DNA of 64,000 nucleotides from Lanius collurio (Eukaryota; Chordata; Aves; Passeriformes; Laniidae). Below are positions 36,816-49,711 of this stretch, piece after piece. The notes under the pieces were generated by a model. It worked only from the letters and a program-made list of their open reading frames with translations, had not been told where the DNA came from and ran no database searches. Numbering within the stretch: position 1 is the stretch's first letter; each line of letters opens with the position of its first letter. Made by a program: the position numbers and the translations under genes. The stretch is from the NCBI GenBank assembly GCA_020086605.1, contig JACBWW010000016.1:6315682-6379681 (forward strand), written 5' to 3'.

Positions 36816-39800
36816 TCTGTATAATATCTTACTGCATGTAGCCACAAGGACAGTAATCAATGGGATTGCAGAAAACACTGAATTTTACAGAATCAAAGGC
36901 AAAATCACCAAGCCCTGTGGGAAACAGTGAAAGATGAATTAGGACAAAAGGATTAAGAACTTTATAGAAGTATGTCTTCTTAGTAATCCAAAGATAGATA
37001 TTTGTAGACCTAGGTTCATTTTTTATTTTTTGAGAAAAATCTATAAAATATTTAAAAAAAATTATATTTTAAGTCCTTATTTCTTCTGTTCTGCAGAAAA
37101 TGCTTTGGGCCAAGCTTTTTTATTGATTATTAGCCCGTGCTGAGTGCACACAGCACTTTGCCCTTGGTCTGCAGGGCACCCCAGTCCTGCCATCACCCAG
37201 CACAATACCCAGAATGCTGCCTCTTCTTGCCTGGCTGATGCATCACATTCTAAATCACAGCATGTACTGAGTGCAGGTAAAATAACTTAGCATAAAGACA
37301 AGGTCTGGTTTGAAAGAATCAGCCCCAGTCTGGGTTTGGAGTTAAGAGCATATTGGTAGTAATACTGTGAAAAGGAACATATAGCCTATCTCTTTTAAAA
37401 TTGCTTTTAAATTGAGGGCAGGGAAGGGTTGGATTCTTATATAAGGTTTATATTTTTTATTATTAAAATGATGGCTTATATTTTATATGTTTGCTTTAAT
37501 TTTAATTGCAAATAATTCTGCATAACGTATATTCAAGATTGTCTGAAACAAGTATATGATACCTCATCATACTTCGCTCTCAACCCATTGTGAAAAAATA
37601 ATGGGAGAGAAGGATATTCACTTAAAAACATAAAATCTTTAATTAAAAGTATCTGTATGGGAAGCATCTTTCTTCAGAACATTATTAAATATTGCCACCT
37701 TCAGGCGAAAGTGTACCTAAACACTTAAGGAGACTTTTTTTCACACATACTCTTACAATTTTTCACCTTAAGTATTTTTAAACCATGTTTATGCTTTTTC
37801 TTCTGACACTTGGGCACAGGAGGGCAGACAGGGGTGATGTGCTGAATTTGGGAAAATTAAATTTCTTGGGTCTGAGGAAAGCAAAGCAGAGTGGAAGAAA
37901 GCACAACAGTTAATACAATAAACCCAAATAGTGTGTGGTATCCTTGAACAAATCAGCTCAGAGAACTAGAATCTTGCAGTTTATTTTTATGTGGCTTCAT
38001 CTCTTGCAAAACTTCTCCCAAGTTCTCCCTTTCTAGAAGAATAAAGATACTTTCTAAAGTGGATACAATTTCCTTGGTTGAAATTCAGATCAAAGTTAAG
38101 CTTAAATTTATAAGAGAAATTCCCTAAATTAAGGAGAGACAATTCTACTGGAAAAGAAAGGAAATCTGTGATTAATTAAACAGTGATATTAATCTATGGC
38201 AAAATTCTCAAGGCTGCTTGAATGTACCAAACATTTCAATCTGTCTTTAAGTGTTTAGTGAAAAAACAGTTATAAATAAAAGTCCCCCTACTGGAGTGGG
38301 CACTCACATTAAGTAACATTCACTTTGTTCATGGGTCTGCCTCTGCTGGTTTCTTCCAGTGCTAAGTGGGGAGATTGGTGCATGGCAGTGAGTTATTGAT
38401 TAACCCATGGCAGGATCCCATTTCCTGCATTTCCAAAGTCAAATCCTTTTAAAACATGGCATTACACAAACAGTGCCTTCCACCCCGAGAAAAGTGTCCT
38501 GCTGCTCAGTAACAGCAGTGGCAAACACTCCCTTTGGACAGAGCACAACGCTCCACTTCCCACTTAAATGGTTTTGCACTGTTGCACTACAGAGCTGGCA
38601 CATTACTCCCCACAGGTGGCTTCATTTCAGTGGCTGGGTGAAGAGTCTCTATTTCATCTTTCAGCTGTAGTGAGTACTAAACATAACATGGGGCTCCTCT
38701 GTTTCCACAGGCTATTAACCTTCCAAAACATTTATCTCGGAGGCTAAACTTTCTGGGACTTCAGCTTCAATTCCAGGAAATGTCTCTATTCAAAAGCAAT
38801 GTATTGAGAGTGAATTAAGTCCCCTTGCAACAAATAGTAACCATATGCCAGAGCTGAACATGGGCTTAAACAGCTTTCTGAACTTTTTCCTTCTCAAAAG
38901 TAACATTTTTATTTTAGCAAGTTTGAGCAAAATGTCTTCATCCATTTTTGAATAATAAGTGAGTGGCAATAAGACACATAACCTTACTGAACTTCTGTTG
39001 GTAAAAACATTTTAAAAGATTGTACTTTATAAATAGTATTTTCATAGCATTTACAAAACACAGCAAAAGGTCAGCAGAACTGAAAGCTGACACCTCCAAA
39101 GGAAAATCTGCAAGGCTTGCCATAAAAAAGCCCCTAGCTTTCTTCTGGGGAAATACATCCAGCAGATAAACGCTATCTCCTAAACTAGCAGTTTAAAATC
39201 CATGTTAGCTGAAGGTGATATTTGCTTAACAGAGCAGATGGGAAGGGTGGTTCTCCATAGGTAACTGGGCTAGTTTAACCACAGGAACTGCAACAGCATC
39301 AGTGTGAGGGAAACACTCTATCAGGGGAAAGGATGCATGCCTCTTACAGCTGGCCCCGTGTAATGGAGTGCTCCCTCCACCCCAGCCTGGCCTTTGTTTC
39401 CATAACCCTGTTGAAGCAGAAACCACCAGTGGCAGTCATACTGGATGTGGTGGTTGTGAGGGCTGCAACCAGCTCAGAGTAGATTCAGGGGAAGCTGAAA
39501 ACAGCTCAATAGCCAAGGGCTAATTTGAGCAATACACCCACCTAACCACAGCGCTGCTCCATCCAATTCAAGCCAAATTTGGAAGAAATTAACATCTGTA
39601 CTTGGAATGCAATTCTGATTCTATGATCTTACTCCATAAAGAGTGGACAGCTCAAAACCTCATTGAGCTCTCCTGCCCAGCAGTGGACTGCACACCAGGA
39701 TCTCCCCTGGAGAAGGGTTGCCTATCAAGGTTTCTACTATTCAAGTTTGAGAAAATCCTTATCACATCAGATACTTGGTAAATGAATTAGGAATAGACGC

Positions 39801-40630
39801 ACTGAAATCCTGAAAACTTTGCTAAGTGATATAAAGGATGGATGGTGAGTATATAATCCTTTGGACATAAACCATTGACCAAATCTGAGGCTCTCTGGAT
39901 TCAGCTGCCCCTGAACTCCCCTCTGAGATGTTTACAGTGCAAGGGGGTTCTTTATGCACCTCATGGTCTTCCTGACAGTTTTGTCTGACCCTGTTCTTTA
40001 TGCAGTAAATTCTTGTGTACCTTGCCATCAGATATTGTTAAACAATGTTGTTAACTCCCTGTCTTTTCTCAATCAAATGTGTTGTTGCTTCTCTCTTATG
40101 AGTGACTGCATCACTCCATCAACAACAACTAAAGAAGATGCTGCATATGCCACATATATAAAGTATTGCACAACTCTTGCAGAGCAAGGTAATAGCTAAG
40201 CATTCAATACCTCATTTTCATTCCCACTGTCGTTTAGAAAATGTGGCTGAAGATGAGATAATCTCTGTGTTTATAAAATGGATGATTATAACAAAAAATG
40301 AAGGGCTGTAGAAGGGGGTGGTTAGTCAGAAATACTTTCTGCAGTAGAAAGAGGAAATAAAACTGAAATTAGGTACTAAAGGGAGGAAAACACATCCAAC
40401 AGTAATTTCAGCATTCAGTCACTGGCAACAGGAGTTTAGCAGTCCAAATAAGAGATTTTGAAATATTTAATCTGCAGGATCTGTGGAGTTATGTATGGGA
40501 AGAGATATTTTGGCTTTTTTCTCAAATTAAATTGATTGAAGTCTTTCCATGTTATTACATGGATTCATTCTGATTAGTTCAAAAGCTAAAAGTCTTTCTT
40601 CCAAATGGAGATTCAGAAACTCAAAAAACT
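36816..40630. other. AT-rich non-coding stretch
   Basis: No gene recognised. The segments 37020-37080 and 37430-37520 are nearly all A and T. The block 39240-39420 is moderately GC-rich. No repeat family is clear. Confidence 0.5.
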
Positions 40631-40636
40631 GTTTTA

Positions 40637-40788
40637 GTTTTGTTTTGGGGGGTTGGTTGGTTGGGGTTTTTTGGTTTGTTCTTGGGGTTTTTGTTTTCGT
40701 TTGGGTTTTTTTTTGGTTTTGTTTTTGGTTTGGGTTTTTTTTGGGTGGGTGGGGGAGTGTTTTGTTTTTTGGTTCTTTTGGTTTTTTT
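40637..40788. repeat. G/T-only low-complexity tract with quadruplex potential
   Basis: In about 152 bases only four are not G or T. G-runs of 2-6 are separated by T-runs of 1-9. The segment 40732-40755 (G3 T8 G3 T G3 T G5) has four G-runs that could fold as a G-quadruplex on the plus strand. The other strand is A/C-only. There is no fixed repeat unit, so it is a decayed or irregular simple repeat. The overlapping frames full of F, G, V and W (40549-40845, 40640-40888) are artefacts of this composition. Confidence 0.92.
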
Positions 40789-40789
40789 A

Positions 40790-41217
40790 GAATGTCATGG
40801 GTTTATCTCAGAAACACTGCAGCATTATTCTTGCATCCATGGTAGAAAAACTGCTGTGGTTCAGTGTGGCTGGATGGGGTGGTTATGACACAGTCACCAC
40901 AGCGGTATCAGAACATTATAATCTCTGAAGTGGTTGAGGATGAGTGGCTTATATAAATGTAAAATATTATTACTGTGTACTCAATTGAGCCATACTGAAT
41001 AGGGTTAGATGCTTTATTGGGTCTATCTCCTTGGAAACTGGTCACAGTCTAGAGTACTGACTACTAGTTAATCCAGAGAGTATTGGGATATGCTCTGCTT
41101 AGGAGGTTTGACTTAGTTTCTGAGAAATAAAGTGCCCTTTGGCCAGGTGGTAAATAGGTGTGAGATTCTGAACATTCTGAACTTGTTAAATGCACGAGTT
41201 GCCAAATAAAAATAAAG
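40790..41217. other. non-coding stretch
   Basis: Nothing recognised between the G/T tract and the following GC-rich patch. Confidence 0.55.
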
Positions 41218-41610
41218 TTGTATATTTTCCTAGTCCCTTGGGTAGCTCAGGCAGGAGTACAGTGGTGCTGGCTGGGGGCAGGAGCAGTGTGCCAGCCTCT
41301 CACCAATTCTCTTTTGCTGGAGGCACTGACAGACCACTGGCAGCACAAATTCTTGCCTGGCATCCGTGTAGTGTGCCATGCACCCCCTAAACAGACCCAC
41401 CCCAGGCACTGTCACCCTGTGACACCCAGCAAGGGGCCTGGCCACTCCCAGACAAGCCCCTGTGTGTGGCAGCTCCCTCCCTGCTCTCCTCAGGGCAAGA
41501 CAGCAGAGCTTTTGGAGTGTGTGAGGAGAAGTTCCACAGGACATCTGGCGTTTAACTTCTTTGCCATCTTCAAGCATGCCTGGGCCAGAGTGGATCTTTT
41601 CATGTGAATT
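41218..41610. other. GC-rich patch, open on both strands
   Basis: A C-rich block (41380-41500 especially) lies between AT-rich flanks. A 129-codon plus frame (41218-41607) and a 139-codon minus frame (41230-41649) share the same bases. A pyrimidine tract ending 'ctctcctcag' (AG at 41492-41493) gives a good acceptor-like site. After it the plus frame stays open for 37 more codons (G-K-T-A-E-L-L-E-C-V...) to a TGA at 41605-41607, so it could be a terminal exon. I recognise neither product. Chance openness in stop-poor sequence is the simpler reading. Confidence 0.3.
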
Positions 41611-44600
41611 TGGGAAAGTATCCTGGGACTGTGGTTCTGTGAAGTACAAAGCAGGAGCTCTGCTAAATTAAACAGCTGTCTGTGGAAGAACTAATCCAGT
41701 TTGTAGTGTTGAGAGCCACTAGGGTTTGGTGGACTTAGCATATATGGAAGGGCCACAGCTTTGTCTTCTCAACCTTAAGCCATTTGCTTAACTGTACGAT
41801 AACAATATAGGAGTCCACATTTTTTTTCACAAGAATACTGATTTTCTCTTACCTGAAAAATCACACCTCCTCTTTGCAGGTAAGAAAAATCCCAAAACAC
41901 AAAGTCTTTGATTTCTCTGTTAGAAAGATAATCAAGCTAGTAAACACTGCAAATCATTATGGTCTTCATAATGGGGCATTAAAATAAAAAGCCCACAGAT
42001 GCTCTGTCATGATTTACAGCCTTGCTGGTAAACACCTTGGGCTGTTTTATTTTACCATGGAACCAAGGAGAATTTACCATTTCTCTTGTACTGAAAAACC
42101 CTGGAGATACTGATAAGCCTTTTCCAAGTAAAAATTAGTAAAGTCACCATGAAACCAGTCAATAGTCTTGGTAAGTATTTAACCAGTGTTTTCAAAATTA
42201 TTGTTTGATACATGGAATATTGTTTTCCATATTGTGAACCTGGTGACTTCTGGAAACTGTGTCTTATTACAGCTGCTTGAAAGATACATCTTAAAATAAT
42301 TCAAAGTGCACTCACCTTCAGAGTTTCCATTAAAATTCAGTGTTACTATGGTTCTCTTTTTATACTGTCAACAATTTCTGGACTCTGGAAAACTTTGTGT
42401 TTGCTTCTTATCCTTACCTGAAAGACACAATAAGAGCTGAGAACGCTGTGATGTTATAATCTTCACTTCTAACATAACTACAAGCCTGTTGTTTGTTAAT
42501 AAGCTGTGATGTCTTGTATGCTCTACTGCATGCATTTCTTGAAAGCTCAGTTGTTGAACCCATGTCCATAAGGAGTCTCACCTAGCTTGTACTGTCTGAA
42601 GGGTAAAGCATCTGCTTTCAACTGGTTTCCTTTTCTATGGGCAGCCTGTTTGGTGGAGTTCCAGGACAAGCCGAGGTGAGTCTCTTTCTGGAGAAGCTTG
42701 TCTCTCTCCTTCTCTAACAGAAAGGGACTTTGGCTTAGCCTAAACATTACCTTTTCCCTTCCTGAAACTTTGGCTTCCTTATCACAAAACTTATTTAACT
42801 CTTTGCGTACTTTCTGTTGTCGATCTTTAAGCAGAATTGTACCTTGCTTATTGTTCATTTTTGCAGTTTATTTTAGGATTAGCACACTATTAAATATATC
42901 TTCTATTCTTTATTTTTTCATTTATTTCACATTTAAGTGAAAGGGAGGTTTTGAAAAGCCTGTCTCCAATGCTCTGTACACCCCATTGGTACTGGGGCTC
43001 TCACCTGCCTCCTGGGTGAACAAGATTTCTCAGTTTCTTCAGTGCAGAGGCTCTCTGTGGGACCAAGAAAAACTTAGAGGTATCTCCTCAAGGAAATGCT
43101 CAGAAAAGTTCATAGGACAGGCCATAAAGTATGTCAGATTCAAGTCTACTCACCATTACAGCTGTATAATCTAGAAGAGTATCTTCTGATTTAGAGGTGT
43201 GAGAACAAAATGCAGCCCTATTAACTTAGCTGTTCCTAGGCTGTGAGAATGTCAATTATGGATAGTTTTGCCCTGGATAATTAGACAACAAACTTTTTTT
43301 TAAGTGCTGGACAAGTTAATTCTTTATGTGCTCTGAATTTATTGAATTTCACCGAGAAGATGAATCAGTCTTGCAATTAGTTTTGTTCTCCATAAGCCTT
43401 TTCAAGACATTGGATGAAATAAAATTATGATCAAGACTAATGATGGACATGGATCAAGATGTCTTTTCTCTCTGTCATGAAATGGAATTTTCAGAAAAGG
43501 TTTCATTCCATTATTAGTTTAGAAAACAAGAATTACTTCAAAAAACGGGACAAAAAAATGAAGGAGAAGGTAAAGTCAGCAGACTGCTTTATCTCTTCCC
43601 AGTTTGCTAGAAAATGCTTTTCCCTCTCTCAGCATCACCTTTCATTCCCCCTACTTACAGGTTATGTTAAAATATTTACTGAGGTGGTTCTTTAAACTCA
43701 CAGCAGCTAAACCGCTTTAGCATGGGGTGAATTTATAACAGGTTCCTTACAATTTGTGCCCAGGAACTGGAAAGAGCTGTGCATCATTATGCAAGTGTCA
43801 TGAGTAACAGTCAGGCTAAATGGTGAAACAAAAAGGAAAAAGAAAGGAAATCACTCATGGGCATGCCTGGGAATCAACACAATAGTTTTCTCTGAAGCAA
43901 TTCAGTCATATTGTGAAAATATATGCTTGGACCATTTTAAAACTTTTTATTATTCACTCAATAGGCTGTAGCAGCTCTGAAGCCTACTGCAGTGTTTATT
44001 CAATAGACCAGCTCTGTATTTTTGGTCTATCATGTCAAAATGCATTTGAGCAATTACACAAGGGCACATTTTACTCCATGTACCACAGTGGCTCCTCTGG
44101 AGCCTGTTATGTTTACAACATTTTGTAGTATGTGCAGTTCCAAAATTAATGCAGGCATACCCATGGTGTGCTCTTTCAGGAAGATCTAAGGACTCATTCC
44201 CTTCTAACCACTCAGGTACCTTCAGGGACAGGGGGACTGTTCCAAGCACCATTATATTATGCCAAGATTCTGTTTCTCTCCTTAAAATGAGAGACTTGCC
44301 TTCTGGATGTCAGCAGGTCAGTGGGTCTTAATGCTACAGTCCAAATTTTACTGGAGGATTGTACAGTTAAACAAACATGAAAAAAATCTAAACTTCCTCC
44401 AGTCCTCTGGTAACCCCTGTATGCTTGCTTGAAAATCTCAATTTTTCTGGTGCATCTGTGAATATCTCCTTGACATTATCTTTAGCCCACAAATTTAGTG
44501 TTTTTTAAATAACACACACTTGTCTTTGTCTTACATCGATTCTTGTCAGTGTTCCCCTGCAGAGATGTGTATGTTTGTGGTGATCCAGGAAGGAAGGTGA

Positions 44601-47076
44601 AGCAGCAAGCTGGAGTGTGCTGGGAAAGCCTGAGGTGCAAGGCTTTACTTCTCAAACCAGAAGCACCTCTCAGGCTGCATGAGGGAGGAGTGCTTCTGTA
44701 AATAGCAGTCTTTCAAGACTACAAGTGTTTTCACCTATGCCTGGCTTTCCCACAGCATGAAAACCCTGCTCCTGAGTTATTTACCTCAGGCCCTTTGACA
44801 GGACAAGGACTCTGTACTAGCTATAAAAACACCTCCATAGTTATAACATGTTCTGGAATCTGTTACTTCATGTTTGCTTTATGACTGGAAACATTTAATA
44901 TTATCTTCTCTGTATTCCCTTACTTTTGTGAAACAAAATTGATTAATTGTTGGATATTTTTGATTTCTGCCTTTTATTGTTTTCTTAGTTCCTTCAAAAA
45001 GCTGCTGGCACTGCTGAGGCATTAACACCAGTAAGAGGGGAGTTTGCAAATGCAAATTTTACTCCCTTAATTAAAAGCAGGAGTACTTGATTACACTGCT
45101 GTGCCCCAGAGCTGTAAATATGTAAACAAAGGTTGCATGCTCAGAAAGGAAAATTGAGCTCTAAAATACAGTTTTGTGATAGATTTCTCTTAGTTTTTAG
45201 GCTGTTGTTAACATGAAGCCCAGTGCCAAATTTAATTCCTTATTCCTGGGTTGAAGTGTATGCTCTTTCAGCAGCACACTTTGTGTTTATTTTCTTTGGG
45301 TTTGAGATTGTTTTCTTCTCATTTTGTATTTACTCCTCGACTTGGAATGCCCTTGTTTCCTGGCTGGTAGCAATAAAGCAATTAAGAGCAGGTGTAGCTT
45401 GAAGAATATGATGCAGCATGTAGAAAAAGTGATTAACAGGACAAATAAGGCACAGGCTTTAATTTGTTTCTTAATTGTCATCCAGGTGTGGCCTTAGTAG
45501 CTCAAAATCCTGAGGATGCTGGGCTTCTTCTGACTCCAGGAGTCACAAGGACTGACTGCTGCACCTGAGAATACAACTTGATGAGACTTTGTCTCTTGCA
45601 GTAACCACCTTTCTCAAAACTGCCTCTCACTCTCTTTTGCATCTTGGCCTTTAGTCCCTTCAGTCATCCTCTTACAACTGTCCTTGGTAAATTGGGTTGC
45701 TCAAATCACCTGGCCACAAGAAAAACAAAAAGGCAAGCATAGCACCCTGATCCAGTGTGCTTTCTCTAAAGCAGCTGATTTCAGTTATCTAATTCTTTGC
45801 ACAGTTCCACACAGAGCGCTGGCATGACAGAGCCCTGGGGTGAAGCAGGGGAAAAAAGGGCTGGGGGGAGACGTGTTGAGGAGCAGGAGTTTCTTAGACT
45901 GGATATACCAATGCCATGTTTTGTAGAGACTCTCTCTGACAAGGACAGTAGTGTCACATTTTAGTTTTTCTAAGCATAAAACAGTGTAGCAATGCAGGAG
46001 ATTCCCTTTCCTACAAGGATAAATCCAACTGAGCTGACAAGTTCCCTTTTTGATCAGTCACTTATCTCCCAGTCTTAACAAGACCTGTCCTGAAACAGAT
46101 GCAGGAATGAAAAGGACTCAGGATGCTTTAGGCTGGTGTAGTTCTGACACACCCACACTTCCCTGGCTGTTTCCTTTACAAGTCATGTGTGGTGCCAGGT
46201 AGGGGTGATACTCTCTACTCTTTCACACTGCCCATTGGCTCTGCAAGGCGTGGCTCTGCGTGCTGCCAGCCAGCAGAAAATAACACCTGGTTTGGTGAGG
46301 AGCTCTGGGATTTTCTGTGGTTATAATGGGGTGTGCCCTGTTAACACTTTTGAAAATGAGTATTACAGGGAACTGATTTTTTTATTGTAATCTTAAATGT
46401 AATGTTTTGAGGTCTTGTCTGTTCACTGTCTATCTATGGGCTTCTGCTGATGTGAAATATATATAGCAAATTTCAGTATCTGCACAAATGATCCCCAGAA
46501 ACAGCAAAAGCTGCAGCCCATATGTGACATTTTCAGTTTGTAAATTCCACTGACTTCTTTCACTGAAGGGTGCAATTCATGCCCCCCTCTCCACACACAG
46601 CCTCTAATTAATTAGAAGCAACTAACTATAAAAGAAAATTTGTAAAATAAATTGCCACAAACTTCACAGGCCCAATGAAAGCATAGCTGGCAGGACCCAC
46701 GTTCAAGGCAGATCACAGTTGCACAAGTACTGATCAGAGTACAGCCTTGGGTGAGATTTATTGTTATTAAGAAAGACAATTTTTATCAAATCCCATTGAA
46801 TCAAAGCATGCATTCACCAACTCCACATACTGACCCCAGCACAAATACTGAAATTTCTCTTCTCTGTTCTGGGACATAGAGACTTCACATTGTCTGGAAA
46901 AAAAACCTCTTCATTTTTCCTTAATTTGGTATGGAGCTTAGAACACAGCATTATACAATTCTGGGTTATTAACAGAAAGCAATGCATTTCCTCAAGATGA
47001 ACTGGAACCCAAACACCAAGGGCAAGTTCCTGTTATCAAAATAGGGTATATTATTTTGTCAGTTCCTGCATACATC
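41611..47076. other. AT-rich non-coding stretch
   Basis: No supportable gene. A minus-strand frame of 103 codons (42547-42858) is unusually rich in K, E, R and Q for this window but matches nothing I know. On the plus strand inside it lies a 31-base block with splice-like borders (42645-42675). The segment 43300-43440 is tidy AT-rich sequence that could be conserved. Confidence 0.45.
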
Positions 47077-47340
47077 CTATTAATGCTGACAGCAGTTTCC
47101 ACCACACACGTGTGGCTCTCATTAACACTAATGGGCAATACATGCACAGAGATCTCTGGCTAATACTGGTGGGAGTTACATATACCTGGAACACTCATTA
47201 GCATTAACGAGGGTTCTCCTGTGGATATCTAATGATCATTAATGGGAGTTACATGCATGTGTGTTTCTCATTAACATTAGTGGCATCTCTCATCAATAGT
47301 GAGGGAAAACACAGGAAGCTATATGTCCCATTATTATTAG
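47077..47340. repeat. degenerate tandem array, unit about 37 bp
   Basis: About six to seven diverged units follow one another, each with a TAAT-rich near-palindromic core and a 'gggagttacat'-like arm. Cores are CATTAACACTAATG (47120-47133), CTAATACTGGTG (47160-47171), CATTAGCATTAACG (47196-47209), TAATGATCATTAATG (47230-47244) and CATTAACATTAGTG (47269-47282), at spacings of 35-40. The 11-mer GGGAGTTACAT occurs exactly at 47171-47181 and 47244-47254, two periods apart. Weaker flanking units ('attaatgctgacagcagtt' before, 'cattattattaggagg' after) extend the array. The cores are variants of the palindrome CATTAACGTTAATG. Strong divergence between units means it is an old array. I cannot name a family with certainty. 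Confidence 0.75.
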
Positions 47341-49683
47341 GAGGAAAGATGCACTCACTGCAAGGAGAAAGCCATTCCTGTCATATCCTCAGTGAGGAAG
47401 TTCGAGCTGTTGTTAATTCTGTTCCAAAACAACTTCAGTTTGTGCTGTCTTTCAGTGAATTATCCCAGTCTCCATGACCTTGGCCACAAGGCATAGGTTT
47501 TGTTCCAACATGAATGAGTTGTTCTGCAAAAGCCCAAACATTCTTTTCTTTGGAACCAGACAGCATGTCATCTCTGTGGGGTTTTAAGCAAACGTATTTC
47601 TGAATTGCTGCTATTTCAAAGAAAAGTCTGTATATGCTTTTCACAGCATAGGGTAGCACACACCAGCTGCTGAGTTATTGCCATAGGCACACCAAATTTA
47701 TTATAAGTTCTTGTCGTCATAACTCCATTTTACATCGTGCACTAATGCAGTATTGTGTTAAACTCTGACATGGCTCCTGATGAATGTGGTAGAGACTACA
47801 GGCCACAGTCTCCCCTCAGAGTAAAAAACGGTCTGAATTTACTACAGGACTGAGCTTTTTATCCTTCCAGTTACAAAGCCATTAAACTTCAGTAACCCTT
47901 TCAAAAATGTGTTCTCACGCCTGCCAAATGGTTTCCATTGGCTTTTCTGTAGGACTGTGGCTTGAGTCTCCTTTAGAACATATTCCAGGACTGTTGCTTA
48001 CTGTCAGTGCAGAGCTCAGGGCTCCACGTGGTGGAGCAGCCAAGAGCTTTGCTGCTGGGGAGGAATTCCCCCCTCTGTCCTCCAAGAGCCATCACTGCGT
48101 GGGTGGGTGCTGAAGAACAAGGCTGACCTCGTGGTGTGAGCAGTGGTGACCAGACAGGGCTAAGGAAGAACACTGATCTCCCCAGCCATTATGAGATGGA
48201 TGGTACAGGATGGTGATTGCATCACTACCTGGGGAATCAAGTGATTTTCTGTCATTTCACACCTTTATATCTTACAAATATCATATTTCTAGGATAAATT
48301 CTACTCCTTCTGTTCTTTCCTATACCTACCACCTTGTACTAAGGAATTATAACCTGAAACAGGTTCTCTAGATGCCACTGTAAGGGCTTAGCTACAGTTA
48401 ATACAAACAAAAACAACCCCATCAGATATAAGCTATTTAAAACAGAGAGCAATATATTTAGTTTTAAAAGTGCCCTTTGGTAAGATAGTCTTATTGCTTT
48501 TCTCATTACTGTGCAGAATTAGAATAACCATTGCCCATGCAAATTAGTTACAAGAAACAATATTTGCAAATAGCAGATGAAAATTAAAGGATTATATTTG
48601 GCAAACACAACTGCTAGATCAGATTCCCTAGGGCTGGGGGAGGTATAGATCATACCTGCCCTGCTGCACAGCAGTACCTCAGGGCAGGGAAAGGCAGCCT
48701 GTCCACTGCAGCTGTTGGGCCACTCCAGGAGCCTTCTGCAGAGAGGCAGCAAGAGTGTGAGAGCAGTTCCAGCTCTCCCAAGAGCTGTGCAGACAAAGTG
48801 CCCGGAATGAGCCTTTCCCCTGCCCCATCTCTGCCCCTTTGGAGGCGTGTGTTGTGCCCTCTGCTATCTCATATTGGTTCCACATCAGCACAGGGATGGA
48901 AGAGGTGTTGCTGCTTTTTTACAAGCAGATGTTTCATTGCTGGGCCCCTTGACCCCAGCCCCTATATGGGCTCTCTGTGTAACCAACTTCAATTCACATG
49001 AAAATCAACAACCAGTTCAGAGAGAGCAGGTATAATGCATAAAACTCTTTACAAGCCCAGACATACAGACTCGGACATATGCTTGCATAAGGTACACACA
49101 CACATTTATCCACACTCGTATTCCCTCAGCCTGGAAAGCACAATGCAGGAAAGGTGATTCTAGTGTTAATCTAGTCTAGGATGACAGATGTTAGAAGACA
49201 TAAAGGAAAATCACAAAAATAATAGTATTCTGTCTGGCTACAGCAGCATTAAAGATTCTAATCTGTAACTACAGCTTTCACTTATAATTCAGACATTAGC
49301 TGCTAAACAAACTAAATAATTTATCAAGTACAATATGTTCTAACTCTGCAGCTTGCAAAAACTGCAGCCATACCTTTGTTCCAAAGAGTCACCAAATGGT
49401 GGAAATGTCAAGCTCTTCCTTAAAGTGCATCTTCTTCAATTCCCTGGGTAGATAGCACTGATTTTTTTTTTCCTGAAGATGTTTTATTGTTTTTCTACTT
49501 TTCATCAGGGTGGAGTTGCCATGGCAATAAAGTAGGATGTCTTGCTGGATTTCACCTTTGCTGTCTTGCTTCATATGGTTCTCTCTCCTCAGAGCAAACA
49601 TGGTGGACGCAATGCACATACAGATGTCTGATTTCAGATTTCTTTCTCAAGTGTGCTTGGCAGCTGCTCTCCTGAGACAGGCA

Positions 49684-49711
49684 AAGCAGCACTTCACAAG
49701 CAGCACTTCAC
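49684..49711. repeat. 14-bp tandem duplication, two copies
   Basis: 'aagcagcacttcac' occurs twice in direct succession with no mismatch. Confidence 0.9.

Noticed and set aside
40549..40845. Hydrophobic F/G/V/W-rich frames that look like membrane proteins
   Set aside because: They are translations of a nearly pure G/T tract.
47077..47340. CRISPR-like or tRNA-gene cluster
   Set aside because: Units are diverged and contiguous, there are no conserved spacers, and no internal A-box or B-box is visible.
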